NCBI RefSeq assembly: GCF_016862955.1
Contig: NZ_BONY01000002.1
Location: 208,725-272,724, forward strand
DNA: 64,000 nucleotides
Reading direction: 5' to 3'
From: Rhizocola hellebori
GTDB lineage: Bacteria > Actinomycetota > Actinomycetes > Mycobacteriales > Micromonosporaceae
Part shown: positions 25,773 through 34,593 of the stretch, piece by piece
How positions within the stretch are numbered: the stretch's first letter is position 1
How the letters are laid out: each line of letters starts with the position of its first letter
Notes under the pieces: generated by a model
What the model was told of the DNA's origin: nothing
Seen by the model: the letters and a program-made list of their open reading frames with translations, nothing else
The model's database searches: none
Made by a program: the position numbers and the translations under genes

Positions 25773-26489
25773 GTGACCATACAGTCGTCCACCGGTGAAC
25801 GGATGCTGGTCGTCGAGGACGATCCGGCGCTGGCCGCCTCGGTTCGCCGGTGCCTGGAGTATTCGGGGTACGCCGTCGCCGTGGTGCACGACGGACCGGC
25901 CGCGCTGGCGCATGCCGCGCGCCACCTGCCGGAGGTGGTAATTCTCGATCTTGGCCTGCCCGGCCTGGACGGGCTTGAGGTGTGCAAAGCGTTGCGCGGG
26001 TTGACCCCCGACGGTGTGGCCCCGATGGTCCTCATGCTCACCGCGCGCGACGCCACCGCCGACCGGGTCGCCGGACTCGACGCGGGCGCGGACGACTATC
26101 TGGTGAAACCCTTTGCCTTCGAAGAGCTGCAGGCACGGGTAAGGGCGCTGCTGCGGCGCAGGTCACTCCCGGGCGCGGCCGCCTCCGCACAGCTTGTGGC
26201 CGAGGACGTTCTGGTCGATCCGGTGACCCGGCAGGTTCAGCGCGGATCCCGGGACATCGGTTTGACCGCACTGGAATTTGACCTGCTGTGCTTCTTCCTT
26301 CGCCACCACCGGCACGTGCTGTCGCGCGAACAGCTGCTGCAAGCCGTGTGGGGCGGCGGGTCCGCGGCGTCGAGCAATGTAGTAGACGTTTATGTGGGCT
26401 ATTTGCGATCCAAATTGGAGGCAGGCGGCGAGCCGCGGATCCTGCACACCGTAAGGGGAGCCGGTTACGTGTTACGGGCGGCGGCGTGA
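25773..26489 (+). CDS. OmpR/PhoB-type response regulator
   Basis: 238 residues. Receiver domain: MLVVEDDPALA acidic pair, phospho-acceptor Asp59 in VVILDLGLPG, Thr in MLTARDA and the Lys in YLVKPFAFEEL. The C-terminal winged helix (140-235) has LTALEFDLLCFFLRHHRHVLSREQLLQAVWG and the wing KLEAGGEPRILHTVRGAGYVLR; spacing is standard. It belongs with the kinase that begins 1 base before its stop. A rare TTA codon is at residue 234. Targets likely include the two membrane-protein genes downstream. Confidence 0.93.
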   Translation: MTIQSSTGERMLVVEDDPALAASVRRCLEYSGYAVAVVHDGPAALAHAARHLPEVVILDLGLPGLDGLEVCKALRGLTPDGVAPMVLMLTARDATADRVAGLDAGADDYLVKPFAFEELQARVRALLRRRSLPGAAASAQLVAEDVLVDPVTRQVQRGSRDIGLTALEFDLLCFFLRHHRHVLSREQLLQAVWGGGSAASSNVVDVYVGYLRSKLEAGGEPRILHTVRGAGYVLRAAA

Positions 26490-27898
26490 TGTCGATCCGC
26501 GCCCGCATCACCTGGTACGGCATCGGTGTCGTGTGCCTCGTGCTGCTGGTGACCTCGGGCCTGTTCGGCCTGCTGCTGATCGGCAGCGTGCCCGGCAGCC
26601 AGGACCAGGAGCTGCGTGACCGTGCTGCCGGCGCGGCCGCGAGCGTGCAGGCGGCCCGCGAGCTGACCGTGCAGACCCCGCTGACGCCGGTGGATGCCTT
26701 GGCGGGCAAGGACATTGTGGTGATGGTGCTCGACTCGCAGGGCGCCGTGCTGGCCACCACCGGCCTGGTCGACGGCGCGCCGCTGGTGGTACCCGCCGAC
26801 CTGCTGGCGCAGGCCACCCAGGCCGGCACGGCCCAGCGCACCCTGCCGGCCGGCGGCGGGCTGCGCGTGCACGTGCGCCCCTGGCAGCGCGCCGACCGGT
26901 CCGGCTATGTGGTCACCGCACAGGCGGCGAGCAGGCTGCGCACCGATCAGGCCGGGGTGGTGGTCATCATCGTGATCGCCGATTTCATCGCGCTGCTGGC
27001 CGCATCGGTGGCGATCTGGCTGGCCACCGGGCGCGCGCTGCGCCCGTTGCGGCACCTGGCGACGACCGCGGACGAGGTTGGCCGCTCCGCGGATCTGACC
27101 CGCCGCCTGCCGCCGGTGAAGCGGCTCGACCATCTCGGCCGGCTGACGGCAAGCTTCAACGCCATGATGGACCGGCTTCAGCACGCTCATGCCAGGCTCA
27201 GCACCGCGCTGGCCGCCCAGCAGAGGTTCACCGCGGACGCTTCGCACGAGCTGCGCACGCCGTTGGCGACCATCCGCAGCAACGCCGGGTTCCTGCGTGC
27301 CCACCCCGACGCCGATCCGCCGGACGTCGCCGCCGCGGTGTCCGACATCGATCTGGAGAGCCAGCGCATGACGCGGCTCGTGACCGACCTGCTCACGCTG
27401 GCTCGTGCCGACAGCAGCCAGCCGCTGTCCGTGGGTGACGTCGACGTTTCGGCGCTGGTGGCCGACGTCGCGGCCCAGGCCACCCGGACCCACCCGGGCC
27501 GCCGCTTCCACACCCAGACGGCGCCGGCCCGGGTGCGCGGCGACGAGGACGGGCTGCGGCGGCTGCTGCGTATCCTCATCGACAACGCTGTCGCCCACAC
27601 CGGCGAGGGCGGTCAGATCTGGATGACGCTGGCCGCCACCGCCACCACCGTTTCGCTGCAGGTCGCCGACGACGGGCACGGCATTCCACCCGACATGCAC
27701 GAACGTATTTTCGGCCGGTTCGTGCGGGCCCATCCCGGTACCCACCAAGAAGGCACTGGTTTGGGTCTGGCCATAGCCCGTTCGCTGGCGCAGGCGCACC
27801 ATGGCCGGATCTGGGCCGGCACCAACGGTTCCGGGGGCGCCACCTTCACCGTCGATCTGCCGGCGGCGGGCGCCCCGGTGGGCTCATCGAATTCTTAA
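26489..27898 (+). CDS. OmpR-class sensor histidine kinase
   Basis: 469 residues. One membrane helix at 10-32, an extracellular segment of about 120 residues with no recognised fold, a second helix at about 157-180, then a HAMP linker (ATGRALRPLRHLATTADEVG). HisKA: FTADASHELRTPLATI with phospho-acceptor His253. HATPase: N-box IDNAVAHTGEGG, then VADDGHGIPPDMHERIFGRF and EGTGLGLAIARSLAQAHHG. All boxes are intact. The start ATG overlaps the regulator stop by one base (TGATG), and a GTG 3 bases upstream is also possible. The sensed signal is not evident; the downstream His/Cys-rich membrane protein hints at a metal or redox cue. Confidence 0.92.
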   Translation: MSIRARITWYGIGVVCLVLLVTSGLFGLLLIGSVPGSQDQELRDRAAGAAASVQAARELTVQTPLTPVDALAGKDIVVMVLDSQGAVLATTGLVDGAPLVVPADLLAQATQAGTAQRTLPAGGGLRVHVRPWQRADRSGYVVTAQAASRLRTDQAGVVVIIVIADFIALLAASVAIWLATGRALRPLRHLATTADEVGRSADLTRRLPPVKRLDHLGRLTASFNAMMDRLQHAHARLSTALAAQQRFTADASHELRTPLATIRSNAGFLRAHPDADPPDVAAAVSDIDLESQRMTRLVTDLLTLARADSSQPLSVGDVDVSALVADVAAQATRTHPGRRFHTQTAPARVRGDEDGLRRLLRILIDNAVAHTGEGGQIWMTLAATATTVSLQVADDGHGIPPDMHERIFGRFVRAHPGTHQEGTGLGLAIARSLAQAHHGRIWAGTNGSGGATFTVDLPAAGAPVGSSNS

Positions 27899-27943
27899 CC
27901 GGCTCTCATCACCGCATCATCGGCCGCCGTCAGGCTGGCCATC

Positions 27944-28363
27944 ATGACAAACGCACCGTTGGCGACCGCCGATCGCCGCGTCGGGCGAGCCGAGCTGATC
28001 CGGTTGCTGCTGCTGATGACGGCCGGCTTCACCCTGCTGGCGATGTTCGGCGAAATAGTGCTCATGGCCAGCCCCTGGTATGCGGTGCTGCCCATCGGCA
28101 AGGCCATCCTGCTCCTGGTGCTGGCCCGCAAGGTCGCCGCCCAGCGCCGCTGGGCGCTGATGGCCACCATCGTGGTGTCCGCTCTGGGCTTGACCGGATT
28201 CGTGGCCAGCTCCCTGGTCGGCCTGATTCCGCAGCTGGACCACACGCTCACGCTGACCGGCCTGATCACGCAGATCGCTCTGCCGATCACCCTGATCCTG
28301 TTGTGCGCACAGCTTTTGACAACCCAACAGCAGCATCATCCGGTACCGGAGGCAGCCCGATGA
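27944..28363 (+). CDS. four-helix membrane protein of the sensor operon
   Basis: 139 residues with four membrane segments at about 19-41, 45-64, 73-95 and 105-125 and a His/Gln-rich tail (TTQQQHHPVP). I do not recognise the family. It begins 45 bases after the kinase stop and ends at an ATGA overlap with the next membrane gene, so those two are coupled and probably act together. A CAGGCT hexamer 7 bases upstream may be a weak internal leaderless -10 box. Confidence 0.65.
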   Translation: MTNAPLATADRRVGRAELIRLLLLMTAGFTLLAMFGEIVLMASPWYAVLPIGKAILLLVLARKVAAQRRWALMATIVVSALGLTGFVASSLVGLIPQLDHTLTLTGLITQIALPITLILLCAQLLTTQQQHHPVPEAAR

Positions 28364-29577
28364 GTCCATGGCAGACGTTCTGGGCGGGAGTGGCCCCCGA
28401 TCACGCGGCGGCCCTCATCGTGACCGCGCTCCTGCCGGTGATCTGGTGGTTCGGCCGCCCGCTGACCGGACATCAGCCGGCCGCTGGGCCACCGCTGCCG
28501 CTGACCCAGCGGTGGGCCATCGCGGGGCTGGCCGCGACCGGGATCCTGCATCTGGCGCTGCCGATCGGCCACCACGACAATGCCTTGCTCACCTTGGGAT
28601 TCGTGGCCGCGGGCGCCGCCTACCTGTGGCTGGCCACCCGCGTGTTGCGCCAGCGTTCCTGGCGCTTGCTGACGGCCCTGCTCGTGACCGCCAACCTCAT
28701 CGGGTACCTGATAGTCATCACCGCCGGCGGCGAAGAACCCGACCAGGTCGGCATCCTCACCGCGCTCGATGAACTGATGCTGTTCGCCCTGGCCTGCAAC
28801 GGGCCGTCCACCCGCCGTTTGCGCCGCGCGGCCGCCAGCACGGCCACCGTGGGCAGCGTGGTGCTCGTCGGCCTGGTGATCTGGATCAGCTCCTTCGCCG
28901 CGCACCAGGCCAGTGACCTCGACGCCACGCTGACCAAGGGCGGCGGCACCTCCGGCGAGGTCGTCGACGCCCCGCACGACGACGGCCACCAGCACGACCA
29001 CGCCGCCCGCGCCCAAGCCGGGGTCATCATGCGTGCGCTCGCCGACCATCATCCGACCACCGAGCAGATACGTGCCGCCGAACAGCTTGCCACCAAAACG
29101 CAGGCATCCATCGCCCGCTTCACCGACATCCATGCCGCGATCGCCGCCGGATACCAGCCCAGCGGGGCCACCGCCGGCACCGAGGTCCATCTGGAGAACA
29201 AGTCCTTTGACAGCAAGGCCTACATCCTCGACGCCGACCATCCGCAGGCGCTGGTCTATGTGATCGCCGACGGCAAGGCCAGCCTGCTGGGCGCGGTCTA
29301 CCGCATGCCGGTCGCCGGGCGTCCCGGGCCCGAGCCGGGAGCGGCCATCACCCGCTGGCACGCGCACAACATCTGCCTGACCCCGCTGCCGCCGGGAGCG
29401 GGTCTGCCCTCGCCCTTCGGCGGATGCTCAGCGCTGTCCATCGGGGCCACCATGCCGGAGATGATGCACGTGTGGACGGTCGGCAATCCGGGCGGACCGT
29501 ATGCCGAAAGCATCGACCAGAAGTGGGCCTACGACTACAACTCCAAGCACGGCAAGCCTTGGCAGAACGGATCGTAG
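28360..29577 (+). CDS. membrane protein with C-terminal His/Cys-rich extracytoplasmic domain
   Basis: 405 residues. Six hydrophobic segments fill residues 12-195. A His/Asp-rich linker (DDGHQHDHAARA) leads to a soluble C-terminal domain (about 225-405) with possible metal ligands: WHAHNIC, FGGCSALS and PEMMHVWTV, plus a conserved-looking NPGGPYAESI. I do not recognise the domain by name. The pattern of paired His, Cys and Met suggests copper or another soft metal, but that is inference. It is coupled by ATGA overlap to the preceding membrane gene and follows a two-component system, which may respond to the same ligand. Its TAG stop abuts the stop of the convergent helicase with no gap. Confidence 0.65.
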   Translation: MSPWQTFWAGVAPDHAAALIVTALLPVIWWFGRPLTGHQPAAGPPLPLTQRWAIAGLAATGILHLALPIGHHDNALLTLGFVAAGAAYLWLATRVLRQRSWRLLTALLVTANLIGYLIVITAGGEEPDQVGILTALDELMLFALACNGPSTRRLRRAAASTATVGSVVLVGLVIWISSFAAHQASDLDATLTKGGGTSGEVVDAPHDDGHQHDHAARAQAGVIMRALADHHPTTEQIRAAEQLATKTQASIARFTDIHAAIAAGYQPSGATAGTEVHLENKSFDSKAYILDADHPQALVYVIADGKASLLGAVYRMPVAGRPGPEPGAAITRWHAHNICLTPLPPGAGLPSPFGGCSALSIGATMPEMMHVWTVGNPGGPYAESIDQKWAYDYNSKHGKPWQNGS

Positions 29578-30900
29578 TTAGGTGGACCGCACGCTGTGGC
29601 CGGCCAGGTGGGCCAGCACCGCCTGGTTGGCCTCCCAGCCGTCGGGGAACTTCACCAGATCGTCGAGGTACATGGGTTCCACCGAGGGATGGGCGTCGAG
29701 CAGCTCCGGGATTCCGGCACGGGCCACCACTATGCACGCGTGGCGATGGCGGGAGGCGAGCACGCACAGGCGGCCGGTTTCCAGATGAAAAGCGGTGGCG
29801 TCGCGGCGGCCCGACAGCGGATGCAGCACGACGGTGACGTCATATTCCGCTCCCTGCAAGCGATTCGCGGTGTCGACCCGGATCGCCCCGGCGCCCATGG
29901 CGGCCAGCTCGTTGCGGATCGCGGCCACTTGATCACGGTGGGCAGCGCCGACGGCGATGCGGTCGGGACGCACCACTGCGCCCCCGGGGTTGGTCTCACA
30001 ATAGGTTTCCGCGCCGCGTTGCAGCACGCGCGCGGCGATGGAAGCGGTGGCGTGCACGGCTTCGGCGTCGGTGCGGATGGTGTTGCGCGACGGCAGCTCG
30101 TAGAGCGCCCATCCGGTGGTGGCGGCGGTGTGCAGGACGTCGTCGACGGCACCGCCAATGCCGCTTACCGGCAGGTGCAGCTTGCGCATCTCCGGGGTAG
30201 TGGCGGCATCGAAGCCAGCAAATGGATAGAACGCGGGCGCGACCAGGCTGGTCGCCGACGGGGAAAGCCGCCAGGACAACGGGAGCTGCTTCTGCGGGAT
30301 GCCCGGGTTGTTGCGCAGCAGGGTGGCGACGGCGCTTTGCATGGGGTTCCAGGGCAACCCCGCCCACCGGTCGATCTCGACGGTGGAAAACGGGTCCAGC
30401 TGGCCGGGATCGCCCACGAACAGCATGCGCTCGAAGCGGCCCGCTATGCGCAGCAACATGTCCGAACGCATCTGGTACGCCTCGTCGATGATCGCCCACG
30501 GCCACTGGCCGGAGGTGATGTGCACCCACTTGGCGGCGGTGCCGATGATGATGCGGCACTCGCGCAGGTCGTCGATGCGAGCCGAAACCTTGGTGTTGGG
30601 GTGCCCGGCGAAGTGCACAGGGGCGATATAGCCGTCTTTACACAGCCGTCCCAGCGGAATCGTCGGTGCGGCAGCGGCCATGCGGTCGATGAGGTCGTCG
30701 CACTGGCTGTTGGTCTGAGCGATGACCACGACCGGTTCGCGGCCCTCCGCGATGGTGGTGGCGGTGTGCACGACGAGGCGTGACTTTCCCGCGCCCGGGC
30801 CGGAGTTGACGACGACGGCCCGATGGCCTTGCGCCGTATAGGTGTCGTGGATGTCGGCGATCGCCGCGTTGGATCGGGCGATGGCGGGTTGCAGGCTCAC
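29578..30900 (-). CDS. UPF1/DNA2-like superfamily 1 helicase
   Basis: 440 residues. SF1 motifs in order: Walker A GPGAGKS with Lys39; motif Ia-like VVVIAQTNSQCDDL; motif II AIIDEAYQM with Asp139-Glu140; motif III FVGDPGQLDPF; a WRLSPSATSLVAPAFYP segment like the QYRM-FY run of UPF1-type enzymes; GAAHRDQVAAIRNEL; RVDTANRLQGAEYDVTVVL (motif V); and LCVLASRHRHACIVV (motif VI). It is short because no insert or accessory domain is fused. The start GTG overlaps the stop of the upstream gene as GTGA. Expected activity is ATP-driven unwinding or translocation on single-stranded nucleic acid, acting with the adjacent Fe-S nuclease. Last gene of the operon. Confidence 0.88.
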   Translation of the reverse strand: MSLQPAIARSNAAIADIHDTYTAQGHRAVVVNSGPGAGKSRLVVHTATTIAEGREPVVVIAQTNSQCDDLIDRMAAAAPTIPLGRLCKDGYIAPVHFAGHPNTKVSARIDDLRECRIIIGTAAKWVHITSGQWPWAIIDEAYQMRSDMLLRIAGRFERMLFVGDPGQLDPFSTVEIDRWAGLPWNPMQSAVATLLRNNPGIPQKQLPLSWRLSPSATSLVAPAFYPFAGFDAATTPEMRKLHLPVSGIGGAVDDVLHTAATTGWALYELPSRNTIRTDAEAVHATASIAARVLQRGAETYCETNPGGAVVRPDRIAVGAAHRDQVAAIRNELAAMGAGAIRVDTANRLQGAEYDVTVVLHPLSGRRDATAFHLETGRLCVLASRHRHACIVVARAGIPELLDAHPSVEPMYLDDLVKFPDGWEANQAVLAHLAGHSVRST

Positions 30901-32399
30901 GACCACTCCTCGCGGGCGTCGTCCTCGGTGGCGATGTGCTGGGCCGGTGGCCCGCCGTGGGTCCACGGGATGGAATCCCGGTCGGGGAACGCGCCTGGTG
31001 CACTGTATCCGGTGCGTAGCCTGCTGTAGGTGACCGTGCCGCCCCGCTCCGGCACCGATCCCGGGGTCGCGGTCAGGCCGCGTCCCATGCTGCCGCTCAG
31101 CTCCAGCGTCACGTGGGTCGCCGTGCCGCTGTGCTGGACATCGAGGATGGTGGCTGTCTGCTTTGGACGCTGCTGGTCGGTCAAATCGGCGTCACCGGGC
31201 AGCAGCCGCAGCGGGTCGGTGGTCTGCACGACGATCAGCGGGCGCAGCTGACGCCGGTTGCCGGGCTTGACCGTGCGGTCCGGCTCGGCATGGATGACGT
31301 TGCCGCAGAAGGCATCTCCGCCCATCCTGTACTCGGCCATCACCATCGGGTCGTCGAAGGCGCGTTGCGCGTCGTAGAGGGCGAGGCGGCGCTCGAGGTC
31401 GTTGAGCCGCCGGGCGCTGCGCTCGGCGTTGTCGCGGCGCGCCTGCGGGCGTCCGTCGGAGGCCAGATGCTGGTAGTAGCCGCCGAAGTTGTCGCGATCT
31501 CTTTCCCACCGGTGCGGCACATGGTTTCCGGCCGGTATCGCCCGCAACGCCTCGATGGCCTGCCACACCAGGTCCCAGGTGGGCTGCAGCTGGCCGGTCA
31601 GGTCGTCGGCGAGCCGTTGCAGCAGCCGGGCCCGCGCGGCGTCGGAGGTGGCTTTGTCGATGGCGTCCAGGGCCGGTTTGAGCACCACCGCGTCGAAGGT
31701 GGGATCGGTGCTCGGCCCCGCGGGCGGGCAGGTGACCGGATCTTCGGCGCGTCTGGCCGCCTGCGCGCCGCTCTGGCCGGGCGGCGGCGCGATCCACGCC
31801 ATGAGGGCAGCGAGGTTGCCATCCTCCACACTGGACTGACCGGTCGCCCACACGCCGCTGAGAGCCCGCGTGGTGGCCTGCAGCAGGCTGGTGTCGGCGA
31901 ATTCGGACTGCTCAGCAAACCAGGTCAGCCATTTTCCCATTTCCGGTACAGGCAGCGGCACCGCATACTCGCCAACGGTTTTGCGCAGCCGCGTCATCCG
32001 CCCGAGCATCCGCAGGTAGCTGATGCCACCGGGGTTGGGCACCCACAGCTGCGGCGCGTCGGCCATCCGGGTGCGCATCTCGGAGCCGTCGCGTCCGGTG
32101 GGCACGTATTCGATGCGCTGCGCGCATTCGGTGATGAACGGCAGCACCACCTCGGCCAGCTCGGCGGCGAAATCGAGGCGTTTGCTGCGCATCCGCGGCT
32201 GGCCGGCCACGATGACGGTCGGTTTGTCATGCTGCGACCCGGCCATCGCGGCGACCGGCGCGTTGGTTTCCCCGGCCAGCGTGAGCGGCACGATGACCAG
32301 CGGCCGGTCGTGCACGTGCAGGTGCCGCACCGTGCCCAAGCGCTTGGCCTGGCCGGTTTCCGCGGCCAGCGCCCGCGCGTAGGAGGTCAGCGTGCTCAC
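30897..32399 (-). CDS. unknown 500-residue protein between nuclease and helicase
   Basis: No domain is recognised. The N-terminal third is mixed alpha/beta (RPLVIVPLTLAGETN, KPTVIVAGQPRMRSKR). The middle is helical with a Pro-rich break (CPPAGPSTDPT), then YYQHLASDGRPQARRDNAERSARRLNDLERR. The last 120 residues look like a beta-barrel: RPLIVVQTTDPLRLL, TATILDVQHSGTATHVTLELSG, GGTVTYSRLRTG. In UPF1/DNA2-type helicases a beta-barrel module precedes the motor; here it would be a separate chain. Overlaps of 4 bases on both sides (ATGA with the nuclease, GTGA with the helicase) imply fixed stoichiometry. The helicase-regulatory role is inference from position and shape. Confidence 0.6.
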   Translation of the reverse strand: MSTLTSYARALAAETGQAKRLGTVRHLHVHDRPLVIVPLTLAGETNAPVAAMAGSQHDKPTVIVAGQPRMRSKRLDFAAELAEVVLPFITECAQRIEYVPTGRDGSEMRTRMADAPQLWVPNPGGISYLRMLGRMTRLRKTVGEYAVPLPVPEMGKWLTWFAEQSEFADTSLLQATTRALSGVWATGQSSVEDGNLAALMAWIAPPPGQSGAQAARRAEDPVTCPPAGPSTDPTFDAVVLKPALDAIDKATSDAARARLLQRLADDLTGQLQPTWDLVWQAIEALRAIPAGNHVPHRWERDRDNFGGYYQHLASDGRPQARRDNAERSARRLNDLERRLALYDAQRAFDDPMVMAEYRMGGDAFCGNVIHAEPDRTVKPGNRRQLRPLIVVQTTDPLRLLPGDADLTDQQRPKQTATILDVQHSGTATHVTLELSGSMGRGLTATPGSVPERGGTVTYSRLRTGYSAPGAFPDRDSIPWTHGGPPAQHIATEDDAREEWS

Positions 32400-33529
32400 G
32401 CGAGCTGCCCCAGGATGGCGGTGCGCAGAGCGTGGGCGGCCCGGAGGGTCTCCGCGGCCTGCACCAGATCGTCGGTGGGCACCAGCGTGCCGGTGCCCAG
32501 AGCGACCGCGGTGCTGGTGCAGTCGACGCCGCCGAGCTCCTCGCGCACGGTGCGGCCCAGCGCGGCCGTGCTGTGGGCGTCATGGGCGTCGTGGCGGCAG
32601 AACAGGGCCAGCTCGCACGCGGAAAGGCACTCCGGCGCGTAACGGGCCTCGACACTGCGCAGCGCGTGGGCCAGATCGGCGGCGCTGCGGGTGGGCAGGC
32701 CATGCGCGTCGGGGGCCAGGTCGAAGGTGACACCGTCGGGCAGCGAGTCCAGCAGCCGGTCGATGTCGGCCATCCGGGCCAGCTGACGGCGCAGCACGGT
32801 CAGCTGCTTGCGCACGTCGACGAAGTGGGCGGTGGGCTGGTTGGAGAAGTCCTTGGGGCACACCAGAATCACCTGATCGGCGACCAGGTTCGGGTCGTGT
32901 CCGGCGTCGGCCAGCAGGTTGCGCAGCGCCAGCACATAGACCGACGACTGGATGGCGGCCCGGGTCACGTCGCCGGGATCGGCCACCCCGTCCACGATCG
33001 CGAACGACTTGATCTCGATGATGTAGAACTTGTCCTCCAGCCGGAACGCCACCATGTCCGGCTCCAGGTACACCCACACCCCGGCGATCTGCAGCCGCAG
33101 CATCGGATGGTCGAACAGGGTGCCCGCGTCGGGGCCACTGTCGGCGCTGGCGGCCAGCGCCGAGCGGGAACGCAGGTAACGCCCGCCTATCACCGAGTCG
33201 TCATCGCCACCCAGATCCAGGTAATGGGCTTGCGGGATGGGCAGGCCCAGGTTCTCGCGCAACAGCCGCAGCAGCTCCGCGCCGCCCTGGCTTTTCACCC
33301 GCGCCTCGAACCCCTGCCCGCGCGCCACCGCCAGCGGGGACAGCTTGCCGATCGAGGCCGGATGACCGGTGGCGGCCGCGGTCTTGTCCTTGTCCACCCC
33401 GGCGGCATCCATCACCGCGCGGCGCGTGCAGCCCGGATTGCGGGTCAGCGCGGCGATGGTGCGCGCGTTGTGCGGCTTGGCGATGACCCCGGAACCGCGC
33501 AGGGCGTCGAGGCGCAGCTGTGTGCTCAT
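32396..33529 (-). CDS. Cas4/RecB-like PD-(D/E)XK nuclease with Fe-S cysteines
   Basis: 377 residues. Nuclease core: GQGFE with Glu75, then LEPDMVAFRLEDKFYIIEIKSF giving Asp158, Glu172 and Lys174, then QSSVY (Gln194, Tyr198), the QxxxY motif of RecB/Cas4-type enzymes. Four cysteines in the right places for a 4Fe-4S cluster: Cys34 (NPGCTRRAV) before the core and Cys301, Cys305 and Cys311 (ECLSACELALFC) after it, as in Cas4, AddB and Dna2. The last spacing is C-X3-C-X5-C rather than the more common C-X2-C. All catalytic residues are present. AAGGGAA lies 7 bases before ATG. Likely role: cutting or resecting DNA ends or single-stranded flaps, paired with the SF1 helicase. Confidence 0.85.
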   Translation of the reverse strand: MSTQLRLDALRGSGVIAKPHNARTIAALTRNPGCTRRAVMDAAGVDKDKTAAATGHPASIGKLSPLAVARGQGFEARVKSQGGAELLRLLRENLGLPIPQAHYLDLGGDDDSVIGGRYLRSRSALAASADSGPDAGTLFDHPMLRLQIAGVWVYLEPDMVAFRLEDKFYIIEIKSFAIVDGVADPGDVTRAAIQSSVYVLALRNLLADAGHDPNLVADQVILVCPKDFSNQPTAHFVDVRKQLTVLRRQLARMADIDRLLDSLPDGVTFDLAPDAHGLPTRSAADLAHALRSVEARYAPECLSACELALFCRHDAHDAHSTAALGRTVREELGGVDCTSTAVALGTGTLVPTDDLVQAAETLRAAHALRTAILGQLA

Positions 33530-33587
33530 GTTGGGTTTCCCTTGCCTACGCCTGCGCCTTCGCGGGGACACAGGCCGACGCGCGGCG

Positions 33588-34373
33588 TCATCCGGCTTTC
33601 CTTACGGCACTCAGAGTGGGGGCGCCGAACAGCTGCTCGGCGTCGCCGAGCTGCTTGCGGGCGCGCCGTGCCGCCTGCTCGCGCTGCACTCGGTCGTCAT
33701 CGTCGTGAACGGACAGTTCGGCGGTGGCCGCCTCGATCACTGAGGCGGGCCGCGCGTCGCCGAAGCTGGCCGACGCGTTGGGGATGCCCGCGGCCACCTG
33801 CCACAGCAGCCGTTGCGCCGCCGGGCTCGGCCGATCGGTGCGATCGATGTGCTCGGCGAGCTTGATGGCGCTGCGCAGATAGTCCACCCTCGCCGACAGG
33901 GTGCCCACGATGCGCCGGTGCAGTGGCCAGCTCGACACGGCGATCAGACCCCGCGCCGCGGTGAGCCGGTCGTAGGTCAGCGCGCTGCACAGGTAGTAGG
34001 GCCGGCCATGGGGCGCCGTGCGAAACGAGCGCTCCTCGTCTCGGCGCAGATAGGTCAGCTGGCTGCCGGCCAGCTCACCTGCGAAGAACGCCGCGTGCAC
34101 CGCGACGATGGTGCGCGGCGCGGCGGGCACCGCGAGCAGGGTGAGGATCTGGTGCACCGTTTCTCGTACCGGTAGCTGCATGTTGCCGGGCTTGCCGGAG
34201 ACCGACGATTCGGCCAGCTCCAGCGCGCCGTGCCATTGCGCCTCCAGCGCCCGCAGCTGAGTGCGCAGCCGCGATGCCTGCGCGAAGTCCTGTGCCGACA
34301 CCGCTTTGCGGATTTCGGTCTTGACCTCCGAAATCCGCTGGTCGAGCTCCTCGATCCCTAAAGGGTCGGCCAC
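33588..34373 (-). CDS. UVR-motif coiled-coil protein, first gene of the nuclease-helicase operon
   Basis: 261 residues. The N-terminal 50 residues form a coiled coil containing a UVR-like motif: IRKAVSAQDFAQASRLRTQLRALEAQ, the pattern used for UvrB-UvrC contact and in Clp adaptors such as McsA. The remaining alpha-rich part (VRETVHQILTLLAVP, TIVAVHAAFFAGELAG, SWPLHRRIVGTLSARVDYLR) is unrecognised; residues 85-130 resemble a winged helix (LTLLAVPAAPRTIVAVH). It ends with a basic RRARKQLGD tail. A 58-base gap separates it from the nuclease, so it is probably co-transcribed but not coupled. It could be the DNA-recognition or recruitment subunit. The GTG start is 8 bases from a TATAAG box. Confidence 0.65.
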   Translation of the reverse strand: MADPLGIEELDQRISEVKTEIRKAVSAQDFAQASRLRTQLRALEAQWHGALELAESSVSGKPGNMQLPVRETVHQILTLLAVPAAPRTIVAVHAAFFAGELAGSQLTYLRRDEERSFRTAPHGRPYYLCSALTYDRLTAARGLIAVSSWPLHRRIVGTLSARVDYLRSAIKLAEHIDRTDRPSPAAQRLLWQVAAGIPNASASFGDARPASVIEAATAELSVHDDDDRVQREQAARRARKQLGDAEQLFGAPTLSAVRKAG

Positions 34374-34381
34374 CGCAGCAG

Positions 34382-34387
34382 CTTATA
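34382..34387 (-). promoter_or_regulatory. -10 box of the nuclease-helicase operon
   Basis: On the minus strand TATAAG (5 of 6 consensus bases) lies 8 bases before GTG 34373. No Shine-Dalgarno is visible, so the operon may begin leaderless. The remaining gap to 34593 also holds an inverted repeat, GGTCCCG (34447-34453) with CGGGACC (34467-34473). Confidence 0.5.
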
Positions 34388-34593
34388 GCCTTCCAGTGTT
34401 TTCCACTAATCCCCACTCCGATGGATTACCGACAGTTCGCCGCGACGGTCCCGTGCCCCCGTGCCTCGGGACCACTGGCGACCGTAATCGGGATTCCGGA
34501 CGATCGGCTTCCGGCACCGACCCCCGCCTTCCACGGCCGATCCGATGGCGCAGAATGTGCGCAAATTGCGCCGCGATCGACGGGAGGTCTTCG

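Noticed and set aside
29578..34373. Assignment of the helicase-nuclease operon to a named system such as DISARM, BREX, Gabija or Hachiman
   Set aside because: Required signature genes (methylases, PglX/PglZ, GajA/GajB, HamA) are absent and the helicase is of the UPF1/DNA2 kind.
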